IMG/VR virus record: IMGVR_UViG_3300009496_002427
Location: 1-20,753 of that record
DNA length: 20,753 bases
Source: a virus
Direction: 5' to 3' (one strand)
The notes under the pieces are model-generated. The model was not told the origin of the DNA and did not search any database. It saw nothing but the letters and a program-made list of their open reading frames with translations. Below are positions 1-6,815 of this stretch, in pieces (position 1 is the first letter of the stretch; every line of letters begins with the position of its first letter). The position numbers and the translations under genes were made by a program.

Positions 1-1
1 G

Positions 2-1486
2 CCAGGTGCAAGGTCAAGACAGATACAATCACTTTACATCGAAAACGAAGAAGGCGAGAGATTCAAGTATCCAATGACACACCTAGCAGGAGCGAGAGCC
101 ATGCAAAGACACGTGTCAAATGGCGGAAGACCGCATGATGAATTTGGACAGCACATTGTTTCAACATCAGAAGACATAGCCAAATTAAATTCATTCTCAA
201 GATACGTTACCAACAAAGATCAGTTAAATGATAATGCTGGTGACATCATTGAACAGACTAAATTGAAACTAGAGAACCTAAGAGGTTACATGAAAAACAT
301 AGCTAAACAAAGTCACTATGAAGCGGCATCTAAAGATTTCAAAACAGCAGACGAACAAGTACTAGACGACGAAACTGTTGCAAAATTAAGAGAGAAGTTT
401 ACTTTAACAAACCTAGACAACAGAGTGGAAGATGCACTACCACTTATCAATAGGATAATGAGTGAGTATGACGATGAGGACCAAATGAAGATAAAAGATA
501 CACAACCTACTGTGATACCAAAAGATACTGATCCTATCAAAGCAGAACCGGAACCACAGGTTGATCATGGTGCAATAGTACAATCATTCTTGACTGATCC
601 TGAATCAAAACTGATTCTAAGGAAAGATGCATCTGCAGACAAGATGTTGTCAGCAACAAAATTCAAAGACAAGAGCACAATGCTCGGAGCAATACTTTCG
701 GACATAGCATCGAGGATGCTTACAAAAACAGGTGAAGAAGACAGGGTGGCAAACTTTGCTTCAAGAGTGGCAGATGGCATTGAGTCAGAAGGTTCTGCTA
801 TGTTCAAACCAGGTCCAGACTACAACAGCAATAAAAAAATTGCAGTGCAGTTGGCAAAAAGATACATTGACGATTACAAGAAAATGCAATCAGATCCAGA
901 ATACGGAAAAGAAGTGAGAATGGATCCGGAAGATTATAATCCTAAGAAACATCCTAAACTGGACAAGAGAGCTAGGGGTGAAGCAACTGAATTTGAGGAA
1001 TGGGCAGAAGGTGTTGCCAATGAATACGCAGTAGCACCCAGAGACGAAGAGGACAGGAAAGAAAAATTAAAAGCATTACAAGACCTACAATCAAATCCAA
1101 AACTAAATGATCCTGAAACAACAGATGCAATCAAAAAAAGAAAACAAGAATTAACACAGAAAGAAGAAAATCAATTAGAGGGTTTAACTTTTGAGGACAT
1201 CAAACCTTACGTTTCGATGTACACAGACAAGGATGGTAAGAAAGTGAATGCCGTGCTAGACAAGGACGGTGAAGAAGTTTTCAAAACACATGACGCGAAA
1301 GCGGCAATGGCATACCTTTCACAGAACTACGACAAACTTAAAAAAGAAGACAATGCTCCAGACATGGTGATCAGAGATCCAGATGATGAAGCAGAGGACA
1401 AAGAACAAGAAATAGCTAAAGATCAAGAAGAAGCAGAAAAGATCAATACAGAACTAGATAGAATCAAACAACTAGCTAACATCTAA
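2..1486 (+). CDS. Conserved T4-like marine phage protein, 3' part (5' end outside window)
   Basis: The reading frame is open from the first complete codon at base 2, so the gene starts upstream of the window; an internal ATG at 74 is not needed as a start. About 494 residues are visible. The first 50 hold the only distinctive block (ERFKYPMTHLAGARAMQRH, then GGRPHDEFGQHI). The remainder is hydrophilic, rich in Lys/Glu/Asp and probably helical, with a very acidic stretch near the C terminus (DPDDEAEDKEQEIAKDQEEA) that suggests a coiled coil. No signal peptide, membrane segment or catalytic motif is seen. I associate this type of N-terminal block with large, often structural-annotated proteins of T4-like marine phages, but this is from memory and not secure. 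It ends 141 bp before gp32 and may be transcribed separately from it. Function unknown. Confidence 0.8.
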   Translation, partial: PGARSRQIQSLYIENEEGERFKYPMTHLAGARAMQRHVSNGGRPHDEFGQHIVSTSEDIAKLNSFSRYVTNKDQLNDNAGDIIEQTKLKLENLRGYMKNIAKQSHYEAASKDFKTADEQVLDDETVAKLREKFTLTNLDNRVEDALPLINRIMSEYDDEDQMKIKDTQPTVIPKDTDPIKAEPEPQVDHGAIVQSFLTDPESKLILRKDASADKMLSATKFKDKSTMLGAILSDIASRMLTKTGEEDRVANFASRVADGIESEGSAMFKPGPDYNSNKKIAVQLAKRYIDDYKKMQSDPEYGKEVRMDPEDYNPKKHPKLDKRARGEATEFEEWAEGVANEYAVAPRDEEDRKEKLKALQDLQSNPKLNDPETTDAIKKRKQELTQKEENQLEGLTFEDIKPYVSMYTDKDGKKVNAVLDKDGEEVFKTHDAKAAMAYLSQNYDKLKKEDNAPDMVIRDPDDEAEDKEQEIAKDQEEAEKINTELDRIKQLANI

Positions 1487-1515
1487 AAAAACACCCACTT
1501 TACCAATAATAGTAG

Positions 1516-1544
1516 TAGACAACTGATAAATATAGTTGTATATT
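1516..1544 (+). promoter_or_regulatory. Sigma70-type promoter candidate for gene 32
   Basis: TAGACA at 1516-1521 and TATATT at 1539-1544 each match the bacterial sigma70 hexamers at 5 of 6 positions and are separated by 17 bp. They lie in the 141-bp non-coding gap ahead of gp32. Transcription would start near 1551 and leave a leader of roughly 77 nt before the gp32 start codon. Confidence 0.55.
1525..1532 (+). promoter_or_regulatory. T4 late-promoter-like octamer upstream of gene 32
   Basis: GATAAATA differs by one base from the T4 late promoter consensus TATAAATA. It sits inside the spacer of the sigma70-type candidate. In T4, gene 32 is expressed at both early and late times, so overlapping signals would make sense. 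An 8-bp match in AT-rich DNA is weak evidence by itself. Confidence 0.3.
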
Positions 1545-1570
1545 ATGTACTATATGTCTAATATACATTT

Positions 1571-1590
1571 AGGCAAATTAAGGCAACTTA
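1571..1590 (+). repeat. Tandem decamer repeat in the gp32 leader
   Basis: Two adjacent decamers, AGGCAAATTA and AGGCAACTTA, are identical at 9 of 10 positions. A third AGGCA lies at 1605-1609, just before the ribosome-binding site. The surrounding leader (1571-1612) is A-rich with little obvious pairing. T4 gp32 represses its own translation by binding an unstructured leader cooperatively, so this repeat is a candidate operator. That role is inferred only from position and composition. Confidence 0.5.
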
Positions 1591-1612
1591 AAACTAACAA
1601 ACATAGGCACAC

Positions 1613-1619
1613 AAGGAGG
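1613..1619 (+). promoter_or_regulatory. Strong ribosome-binding site of gene 32
   Basis: AAGGAGG lies 8 nt before the ATG at 1628. It is the clearest Shine-Dalgarno sequence in the window, fitting an abundant stoichiometric protein such as gp32, and it fixes the start codon. Confidence 0.8.
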
Positions 1620-1627
1620 CTTACATT

Positions 1628-2608
1628 ATGGCATCATTAGCTGAAATAAGGGCGAAGTTAAAATCCCAAGAAGTGAATCGCTCCACTTCCTCAACAGGCG
1701 GAGACAACGCCATTTATCCACATTGGAACATAGCAGAAGGATCAGAAGCAGTAATCAGATTCTTGCCCGATAAGGATACAACAAATACATTTTTCTGGAC
1801 TGAGAGAAACATGATCAAATTACCTTTCGCAGGTATCAAAGGTCAGACTGATTCTAGACCAGTGCAGGTACAAGTACCGTGTATGGAGATGTATGGCAAG
1901 ACTTGCCCAGTACTAACGGAAGTTAGACCATGGTTCAAAGACAAGAGCATGGAAGACATGGGCAGAAAATATTGGAAAAAGAAAAGTTATATTTTCCAAG
2001 GTTTTGTTACAACAAATCCGTTGGCAGAAGACTCAACACCTGAGAATCCGATCAGAAGATTTATAATCGGTCCTCAGATCTTTAACATCATTAGAAGTGC
2101 ATTACTGGATCCAGAGATGGAAGAGATGCCTACTGATTATGTAAAAGGTGTAGACTTCAGAATCAACAAAACTACTAAAGGTGGTTACGCTGATTACTCA
2201 ACATCAAAATGGTCAAGAAGAGAAAGAGCTCTGGACGAAGCAGAAAGAGCCGCAGTAGAAACACACGGGTTACACAACCTGGGTGACTTCAGACCAAAAG
2301 AGCCAACTGACGCAGAAGTAAAAATAATTAAAGAATTATTTGAGAAATCTGTAGAAGGTGAAGCTTTCGATCTAGAGCAATATGGACAGTATTACAGACC
2401 TGCTGGAATGGCTTACCAAGCTAAACCGCAAGTGACTGTACCAACAGCAACTCCAGTAACTGAAACTGCCACAGCGACGGCACCAGTGACTGAATCTGCA
2501 CCAGCACCACAACCAACAGCGGCTCCGGTAACGGCGGCTCCTGCAGGTGACAGTGCCAAGAGAGCAGAGGACATCCTGAAGTTGATTAGATCAAGACAAG
2601 CAAAATAA
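1628..2608 (+). CDS. 32: Single-stranded DNA-binding protein gp32 (T4 type)
   Basis: This 326-residue protein coats single-stranded DNA during replication, recombination and repair. The N-terminal block (MASLAEIRAKLKSQ, residues 1-14) matches the basic arm used for cooperative binding in T4-like gp32. The core runs from about residue 28 to 255 and contains YPHWNIAEGSEAVIRFLPD (30-48), a Cys pair at C85 and C93, and the EVRPWFKD block (98-105). The T4 zinc site (one His and three Cys) is not complete here: C93 is followed by P-V-L where T4 has a CxxC. Residues 267-306 are a Pro/Ala/Thr-rich linker with repeated PVTE/PVTA units, followed by a short basic helix (KRAEDILKLIRSRQ). This differs from the acidic tail of T4 gp32 (about 300 residues). 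It is followed by uvsX and uvsY, the usual recombination partners. The identification is secure. Confidence 0.95.
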   Translation: MASLAEIRAKLKSQEVNRSTSSTGGDNAIYPHWNIAEGSEAVIRFLPDKDTTNTFFWTERNMIKLPFAGIKGQTDSRPVQVQVPCMEMYGKTCPVLTEVRPWFKDKSMEDMGRKYWKKKSYIFQGFVTTNPLAEDSTPENPIRRFIIGPQIFNIIRSALLDPEMEEMPTDYVKGVDFRINKTTKGGYADYSTSKWSRRERALDEAERAAVETHGLHNLGDFRPKEPTDAEVKIIKELFEKSVEGEAFDLEQYGQYYRPAGMAYQAKPQVTVPTATPVTETATATAPVTESAPAPQPTAAPVTAAPAGDSAKRAEDILKLIRSRQAK

Positions 2609-2618
2609 TCTGACATTT

Positions 2619-2654
2619 TACCTAGGCCCTGATATTGACGTTAGGGCCTAGGTA
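2619..2654 (+). terminator. Strong hairpin between gp32 and uvsX
   Basis: TACCTAGGCCCT (2619-2630) and AGGGCCTAGGTA (2643-2654) are perfectly complementary over 12 bp around a 12-nt loop. It begins 10 nt after the gp32 stop codon. There is no T-run after it, so it is not a textbook intrinsic terminator. It could attenuate transcription, protect the 3' end of gp32 mRNA, or be an RNA-processing site. The stem is certain; its role is not. Confidence 0.7.
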
Positions 2655-2663
2655 TGCTAATAT
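2635..2663 (+). promoter_or_regulatory. Candidate uvsX promoter with its -35 box in the hairpin loop
   Basis: TTGACG (2635-2640) lies in the loop of the preceding hairpin. TAATAT (2658-2663) follows at 17 bp and is preceded by TGC, an extended -10 element. Start would be near 2670, giving a short leader with AAAGGAT (about 2674-2680) before the uvsX ATG at 2686. The -10 matches only 4 of 6 positions, so confidence is moderate. Confidence 0.4.
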
Positions 2664-2685
2664 ATGATACACAAAGGATAAAATT

Positions 2686-3783
2686 ATGACAAAAGTATTT
2701 GACGCAACTAAATTTAGAAAGAGCATTACAAAATCAATCCAAGGTCTGGGCATAGGATTTAGCGATCCCACAGATTGGATATCAACGGGAAATTACGCAT
2801 TGAACTATTTGATGACTGGCGATTTCAACAAAGGAATTCCACTAGGTAAGGTAACTGTTCTTGCAGGAGAATCTGGAGCAGGTAAGAGTTACATAGCATC
2901 GGGAAACATTATCAAGAATGCACAAGACCAAGGCATCTTTGTTATATTAATCGATACAGAGAACGCACTGGATGAGAAATGGTTACAGGCACTGAAAGTG
3001 GACACATCGGAAGATAAACTTTTAAAATTAAGTTTATCCATGATAGATGATGTAGCAAAGACTATTTCAGAGTTCATGAAAGGATATAAAGACGCACACT
3101 CAGACGACAAAGAAGGTGCACCTAAAGTCTTATTTGTTATAGATAGTTTGGGTATGATGCTTACTCCAACTGATGTCAATCAATTTGAAGCAGGTGAAAT
3201 GAAAGGTGACCTAGGTAGAAAACCCAAGGCACTGACAGCACTTGTGAGAAACTGTGTCAACATGTTTGGTTCATGGAACGTAGGACTTATAGCAACCAAT
3301 CACACATATGCATCGCAGGATATGTTTGATCCCGATGACAAGATATCAGGTGGACAAGGCTTTATCTATGCCAGTTCAATCGTTATTGCTATGAAGAAAC
3401 TTAAACTGAAAGAAGATCTAGACGGTAACAAAGTAACAGATGTAAGAGGTATAAGAGCCGCTTGTAAAGTTATGAAAACAAGATACTCTAAACCCTTTGA
3501 ATCAGTACAGGTTAAGATTCCGTATGAAACAGGTATGAACCCATACAGTGGGCTAGTTGACCTATTTGAGAAAAAAGGTGTGCTAGTACAACAAGGAAAC
3601 AGACTGAAATACATCGATAAAGCAGGTAAAGAACATATTGACTTCAGGAAACAATGGATCGGTGATAAATTAGATATGCTAATGGCAGACTTCAAAGAAC
3701 CAACAGACTTTGCTGACAAAGAAGAAGAGCCAGAAGTTAAAACAAAAGCTAAAAAAATAGAACCAGTTAAAGAAACAAAATAG
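2686..3783 (+). CDS. uvsX: UvsX RecA-like recombinase
   Basis: The 365-residue product is the T4-type RecA/Rad51-family recombinase, which forms ATP-dependent filaments on single-stranded DNA and carries out strand exchange in replication restart and repair. Walker A is GESGAGKSY (residues 61-69), Walker B is VLFVID (148-153), the catalytic-glutamate region is DTEN (90-93), and ATNH (203-206) is the strand leading to the DNA-binding loop. SGGQGFIYASS further on is typical of the phage group. The C-terminal 25 residues are a charged Glu/Lys tail. Length is close to T4 UvsX (about 390). The next gene starts immediately after the stop codon, so uvsX, a small acidic gene and uvsY are almost certainly co-transcribed. 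No missing key residue is seen. Confidence 0.95.
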   Translation: MTKVFDATKFRKSITKSIQGLGIGFSDPTDWISTGNYALNYLMTGDFNKGIPLGKVTVLAGESGAGKSYIASGNIIKNAQDQGIFVILIDTENALDEKWLQALKVDTSEDKLLKLSLSMIDDVAKTISEFMKGYKDAHSDDKEGAPKVLFVIDSLGMMLTPTDVNQFEAGEMKGDLGRKPKALTALVRNCVNMFGSWNVGLIATNHTYASQDMFDPDDKISGGQGFIYASSIVIAMKKLKLKEDLDGNKVTDVRGIRAACKVMKTRYSKPFESVQVKIPYETGMNPYSGLVDLFEKKGVLVQQGNRLKYIDKAGKEHIDFRKQWIGDKLDMLMADFKEPTDFADKEEEPEVKTKAKKIEPVKETK

Positions 3784-4020
3784 ATGATAGACTTTACACA
3801 CGAAGACATTGAACGTTTGTGGAACTCAATTGTACATTACGTCCCTGAGAGACAGAAATTGGACATGGCCATTGATTTTATTAAGAGTTTAGAGGACATC
3901 GGTGTAGAGCATGACGAACTAAAAGCATCTGCAGAATACGATCCAAAACTTGAAGAAGCAATAGCAACTGTGTTTGAAGAAGAGGAAGTGGACGAAGATG
4001 GATATAGTGAGGATGAATGA
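3784..4020 (+). CDS. Small acidic protein between uvsX and uvsY, function unknown
   Basis: A 78-residue protein starts directly after the uvsX stop codon and overlaps the uvsY start by ATGA, so it is translationally coupled to both. The first 40 residues look helical (THEDIERLWNSIVHYVPERQ). The last 20 are almost entirely Glu/Asp (FEEEEVDEDGYSEDE). There is no membrane segment or known motif. Position suggests a role with UvsX/UvsY, for example as an accessory or inhibitor that mimics DNA through its acidic tail; this is inference only. I recognise no T4 homologue. Confidence 0.8.
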   Translation: MIDFTHEDIERLWNSIVHYVPERQKLDMAIDFIKSLEDIGVEHDELKASAEYDPKLEEAIATVFEEEEVDEDGYSEDE

Positions 4021-4475
4021 TAAACTGGTACAACGAAGTAAGTAGGAACCTAGCTAAAATACCCGATTGTGTAGCGTACTTTGACCAAGAATTAATAGAA
4101 GCAAAGAAGCAGTGTAAGATATACGGCAATCTAGAAAAAGCGGCCGCTTCATTGCCTGGTATAGTTGAGGAGAGGTTTGGACAACTGCAACAGCTAGAAG
4201 CCATACTAGAATACTTAAACATAGAATTAAGAAGATTAAGATCCAAGACTTTCAGAAAATTCCTTGAAAACTACAACAGAGCATTGAGTAGTAATGACGC
4301 AACAAAATATGTTGACGGGGAAGATGATGTTGTTGACATGACAAAAATAATAAACGACTTTGCACTGATAAGAAATCAATGGCTATCCATCACCAAAGGC
4401 TTGGACCAAAAACAATGGCAGATAACAAATATTGTTAAATTGAGAGTGGCGGGCATGGAAGATGCCGACATCTAA
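4017..4475 (+). CDS. uvsY: UvsY recombination mediator protein
   Basis: This 152-residue protein corresponds to T4 UvsY (137 residues), which loads UvsX onto gp32-covered single-stranded DNA. Supporting signs are its size, its predominantly helical charged composition, its place directly downstream of uvsX, and its C-terminal half (ALSSNDATKYVDGEDDVVDM at about 99-118; QWQITNIVKLRVAGMED near the end), which resembles UvsY of T4-like marine phages. The N-terminal half (residues 1-80) is likely a helical bundle. Its last codons overlap the next gene by 14 bp. The assignment rests on motif memory plus gene order and is fairly sure, though UvsY sequences diverge widely. Confidence 0.85.
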   Translation: MINWYNEVSRNLAKIPDCVAYFDQELIEAKKQCKIYGNLEKAAASLPGIVEERFGQLQQLEAILEYLNIELRRLRSKTFRKFLENYNRALSSNDATKYVDGEDDVVDMTKIINDFALIRNQWLSITKGLDQKQWQITNIVKLRVAGMEDADI

Positions 4476-5082
4476 TAGAATCATACTCACAGACGTAGAC
4501 GGAGTGTTGTTGGAATGGGAACACCATTTCACCAAATGGTTACAGCTACGGTCATATTTTGACAAAAAAGGATTAAGAAATTATCCTTACAAGTTAGTAG
4601 ACACTGGACAAGACGACTACGAGATGGCTAACAGATTTGGTGTAAGCAAAGACACAATCCGACAAGAGATCAGAGAATTCAACAGGAGTGCTTGGATGGG
4701 AACACAACGACCTATGTTAGAATCGCAAACTTGGGTAAAACTTTTAGCGGCAGAAGGATGGACGTTTGTTCCAATTACATCGCAGACATCTGACATACCA
4801 GCACAGTGTCTACGTAAGAAAAGACTAGGTGAATTGTTTGGTGACCATATCTTCACAAATTACCATATACTAGGTACAGGAGCAGACAAAGATTCAGCAT
4901 TAGCCGAGTTTCACGACACCGGACTGTATTGGGTCGAGGACAAACCTAAGAACGCTTTAGCCGGGCTCAATTACGGTTTAAAGCCCATATTAATCGACCA
5001 TCCATACAACAGAAATTTTAATCACCCCGAGATCATACGTGTAAATAATTGGAAACAAATACACGAGATATTATCCAAATGA
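4462..5082 (+). CDS. HAD-superfamily phosphatase, possible 5'-nucleotidase
   Basis: The 206-residue product has the haloacid dehalogenase catalytic set. DVDGV (residues 11-15) supplies the nucleophile D11 and acid/base D13. ITSQT (105-109) is motif II. K143 is in the motif III region, and VEDKP (158-162) is motif IV for magnesium. The insertion between motif I and motif II forms a cap of about 90 residues. Such phage proteins are often described as 5'(3')-deoxyribonucleotidase-like, which would place it in nucleotide recycling; a sugar-phosphate substrate is also possible because glycan genes follow. The ATG lies inside uvsY and the stop overlaps the next start by ATGA, tying it to both blocks. 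The family is secure; the substrate is unknown. Confidence 0.85.
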   Translation: MPTSNRIILTDVDGVLLEWEHHFTKWLQLRSYFDKKGLRNYPYKLVDTGQDDYEMANRFGVSKDTIRQEIREFNRSAWMGTQRPMLESQTWVKLLAAEGWTFVPITSQTSDIPAQCLRKKRLGELFGDHIFTNYHILGTGADKDSALAEFHDTGLYWVEDKPKNALAGLNYGLKPILIDHPYNRNFNHPEIIRVNNWKQIHEILSK

Positions 5083-5756
5083 AGATTTATGTAGGCTGGG
5101 ATTCAAGAGAAGACATTTCATACCAAGTGTGTGAACACTCTATCAAACGCAGAGATCCCGAAGCAGAGGTACAACCACTCAAACAGAACGAGATGAGACA
5201 GCAAGGCATCTACACTCGCGAAGTAGACAAGTTAGCAACAACAGAATTCACGTTCACAAGATTCTTTGTTCCTCACCTTAACAACTACAAAGGGTGGGCG
5301 GTGTTCTGTGATTGCGATTTCCTTTGGAAGATACCAACAAAAGAACTAGAGCAGTACTGCGATGACTCCAAAGCGGTAGTTTGTGTGCAACACGATTACA
5401 CACCGGAAGAAGGATCAATCAAGATGGACGGACAGGTGCAAACAGCATATCCAAGGAAAAATTGGTCAAGCATGGTGCTCTGGAATTGCGGACATGAGAA
5501 GAATAAAATATTGACTCCGGAGTTCCTGAATAAACAGACTCCAAAATTCCTACACAGATTCAGCTGGCTAGAAGATTCAGATATTGGATCACTACCACAT
5601 GAATACAACTGGTTGGTGGGTTGGTATAAAGAACCAAAGGATGGTGTACCAAAAATACTACACTACACAGAGGGCGGACCATGGTTTGATGGTTACAGAG
5701 ATTGCGAGTACTCCGACGATTGGAAGAAGGAAGTCATCAACTTGTTCAGTGCATAA
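5079..5756 (+). CDS. GT-A fold glycosyltransferase, GT8-like
   Basis: The chosen ATG at 5079 overlaps the HAD gene stop (ATGA) and gives 225 residues; an in-frame TTG at 5049 is less likely. The first strand MKIYVGWDSRED is typical of small phage and bacterial GT8-like proteins. DCD at residues 78-80 is the metal-binding DxD motif, in VFCDCDFLW. NWSSMVLWNC (128-137) and HYTEGGPWF (195-203) are the acceptor-side and C-terminal His motifs seen in this family. No membrane segment is present, so it should act in the cytosol on a nucleotide-sugar donor. It is the first gene of the glycan island, yet it lies in the same transcription unit as uvsX and uvsY. Donor and acceptor are unknown. Confidence 0.85.
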   Translation: MKIYVGWDSREDISYQVCEHSIKRRDPEAEVQPLKQNEMRQQGIYTREVDKLATTEFTFTRFFVPHLNNYKGWAVFCDCDFLWKIPTKELEQYCDDSKAVVCVQHDYTPEEGSIKMDGQVQTAYPRKNWSSMVLWNCGHEKNKILTPEFLNKQTPKFLHRFSWLEDSDIGSLPHEYNWLVGWYKEPKDGVPKILHYTEGGPWFDGYRDCEYSDDWKKEVINLFSA

Positions 5757-6202
5757 TGGAATTTTTCAAAAGACTACACAAAAAATATTATCATACAGAT
5801 CCAGTAGAACACATCATTGGACAACAGATACTTAAATTGGCCGAGTACGATGACCTGTATGAGAATCAAACACGTTTCGATGGCACAATCTGGACAAAAT
5901 TTAAAGAGACACACAAATTAACTTGTCAGTTTTATGATGACCTAACAGAGATAGATCTTTCAAATGACATCACATGCTTATGGTTCTTCCGAGAACGGGC
6001 TGATAGATCTTCCGGTAATGATGATATATTATTAAAAGATAAAACGATAACCTACAATCCAAATGCAATTTTTATTACAGCATCAAAAGAAATTAAAATT
6101 GGCAAACGAAAGAGATTCTTTCCTAGGAGACCATGCGTACAAATAGACATAAACAACGAGATGTATTTAAATATAAAAAAAGGATTGGACATAAATGAGT
6201 GA
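5756..6202 (+). CDS. Hypothetical protein, orphan in the glycan island
   Basis: A 148-residue protein whose ATG overlaps the previous stop (TAATG) and whose end overlaps the next gene by 8 bp. It starts MEFFKRLHKKYYH and contains CLWFFRERADRSSG in the middle and the basic/aromatic block KRKRFFPRRPCVQID near the C terminus. It has no signal peptide, membrane segment or motif I can assign. Tight coupling to the GT8-like gene before it and the oxygenase-like gene after it suggests it works with one of them, possibly as a binding partner. I do not recognise the family. Confidence 0.75.
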   Translation: MEFFKRLHKKYYHTDPVEHIIGQQILKLAEYDDLYENQTRFDGTIWTKFKETHKLTCQFYDDLTEIDLSNDITCLWFFRERADRSSGNDDILLKDKTITYNPNAIFITASKEIKIGKRKRFFPRRPCVQIDINNEMYLNIKKGLDINE

Positions 6203-6815
6203 AGGTGAACGATTTGTAGAGAAATGTTTACAAACTGAGGTGCAGTTGCAACCATGGCCGTACCAGGTAATTGATAACACCCTGAGTAAGAATGCTTTTA
6301 CAAAGTTACAGGAAGGTTGCGATAAAAATTTAAAATTTGTTACAACAGAACTACATCATATATTTCCAGATCAATACAAAGATTGGGACATAGATTTCTA
6401 CGACGAGACCGTAGACATATGCACTAACCTGTTGAGAAATATAAAGAAACTTGTTGGAGTATATCCTGCCAGTAGATCATATGAAAAACTTGGAGTGAAC
6501 GCACACGTTTCAATTACTCCAAAGTTGCCATACAAATTCCATGTACGCCAAGAGGGACTAGAAAAAATATGGAGTTCTGTCACATACATTACACCTGAAA
6601 AAAATGTAGGGACAAAAATGTATAAGACAAATAACTCAGTATCGTTTGTTAAAGAAGCAGAATGGAAAAGGAATAGCACATTTATATTCTGTGGACAGGA
6701 GAATAAAACATGGCATTCATATGAAAGTGATCAAGATTGTAACAGGATCACATTGAATCTTTTCATACAAAAGACACGTAAAAATAAATGCTTTATGGAG
6801 TTTGCTGATCTTTAA
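6195..6815 (+). CDS. 2-oxoglutarate/Fe(II) oxygenase-like protein, metal site altered
   Basis: The 206-residue protein has the layout of phage 2OG-Fe(II) oxygenases. PYQVIDNTLSKNAF (22-35) is the typical N-terminal strand-turn. KIWSSVTYITPEKNVGTKMY (124-143) is the jelly-roll core with the GT(x)xY signature. WHSY carries the distal His (H174), and CNRITLNLF carries the Arg (R184) expected to bind 2-oxoglutarate. The usual HxD/E motif just before the core reads H116-V-R118, so the acidic iron ligand appears to be missing. Either the site uses another residue (E120 is near) or the protein is not an active oxygenase. It is the last + strand gene of this run and overlaps the convergent gene by 23 bp. 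The fold is likely; activity is uncertain. Confidence 0.7.
   Translation: MSEGERFVEKCLQTEVQLQPWPYQVIDNTLSKNAFTKLQEGCDKNLKFVTTELHHIFPDQYKDWDIDFYDETVDICTNLLRNIKKLVGVYPASRSYEKLGVNAHVSITPKLPYKFHVRQEGLEKIWSSVTYITPEKNVGTKMYKTNNSVSFVKEAEWKRNSTFIFCGQENKTWHSYESDQDCNRITLNLFIQKTRKNKCFMEFADL

Noticed and set aside
34-1134. Minus-strand open frames opposite the first gene and similar shadows opposite other genes
   Set aside because: They lie wholly inside well-supported genes, have low-complexity Ser/Leu-rich translations, and show no motif or ribosome-binding site.
1487-1627. A small gene or tRNA in the gap before gp32
   Set aside because: No open frame of useful length and no cloverleaf-like pairing; the gap is accounted for by promoter and leader elements.
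5049-5078. TTG at 5049 as start of the GT8-like gene
   Set aside because: ATG 5079 overlaps the preceding stop as ATGA and begins exactly at the first strand of the domain.
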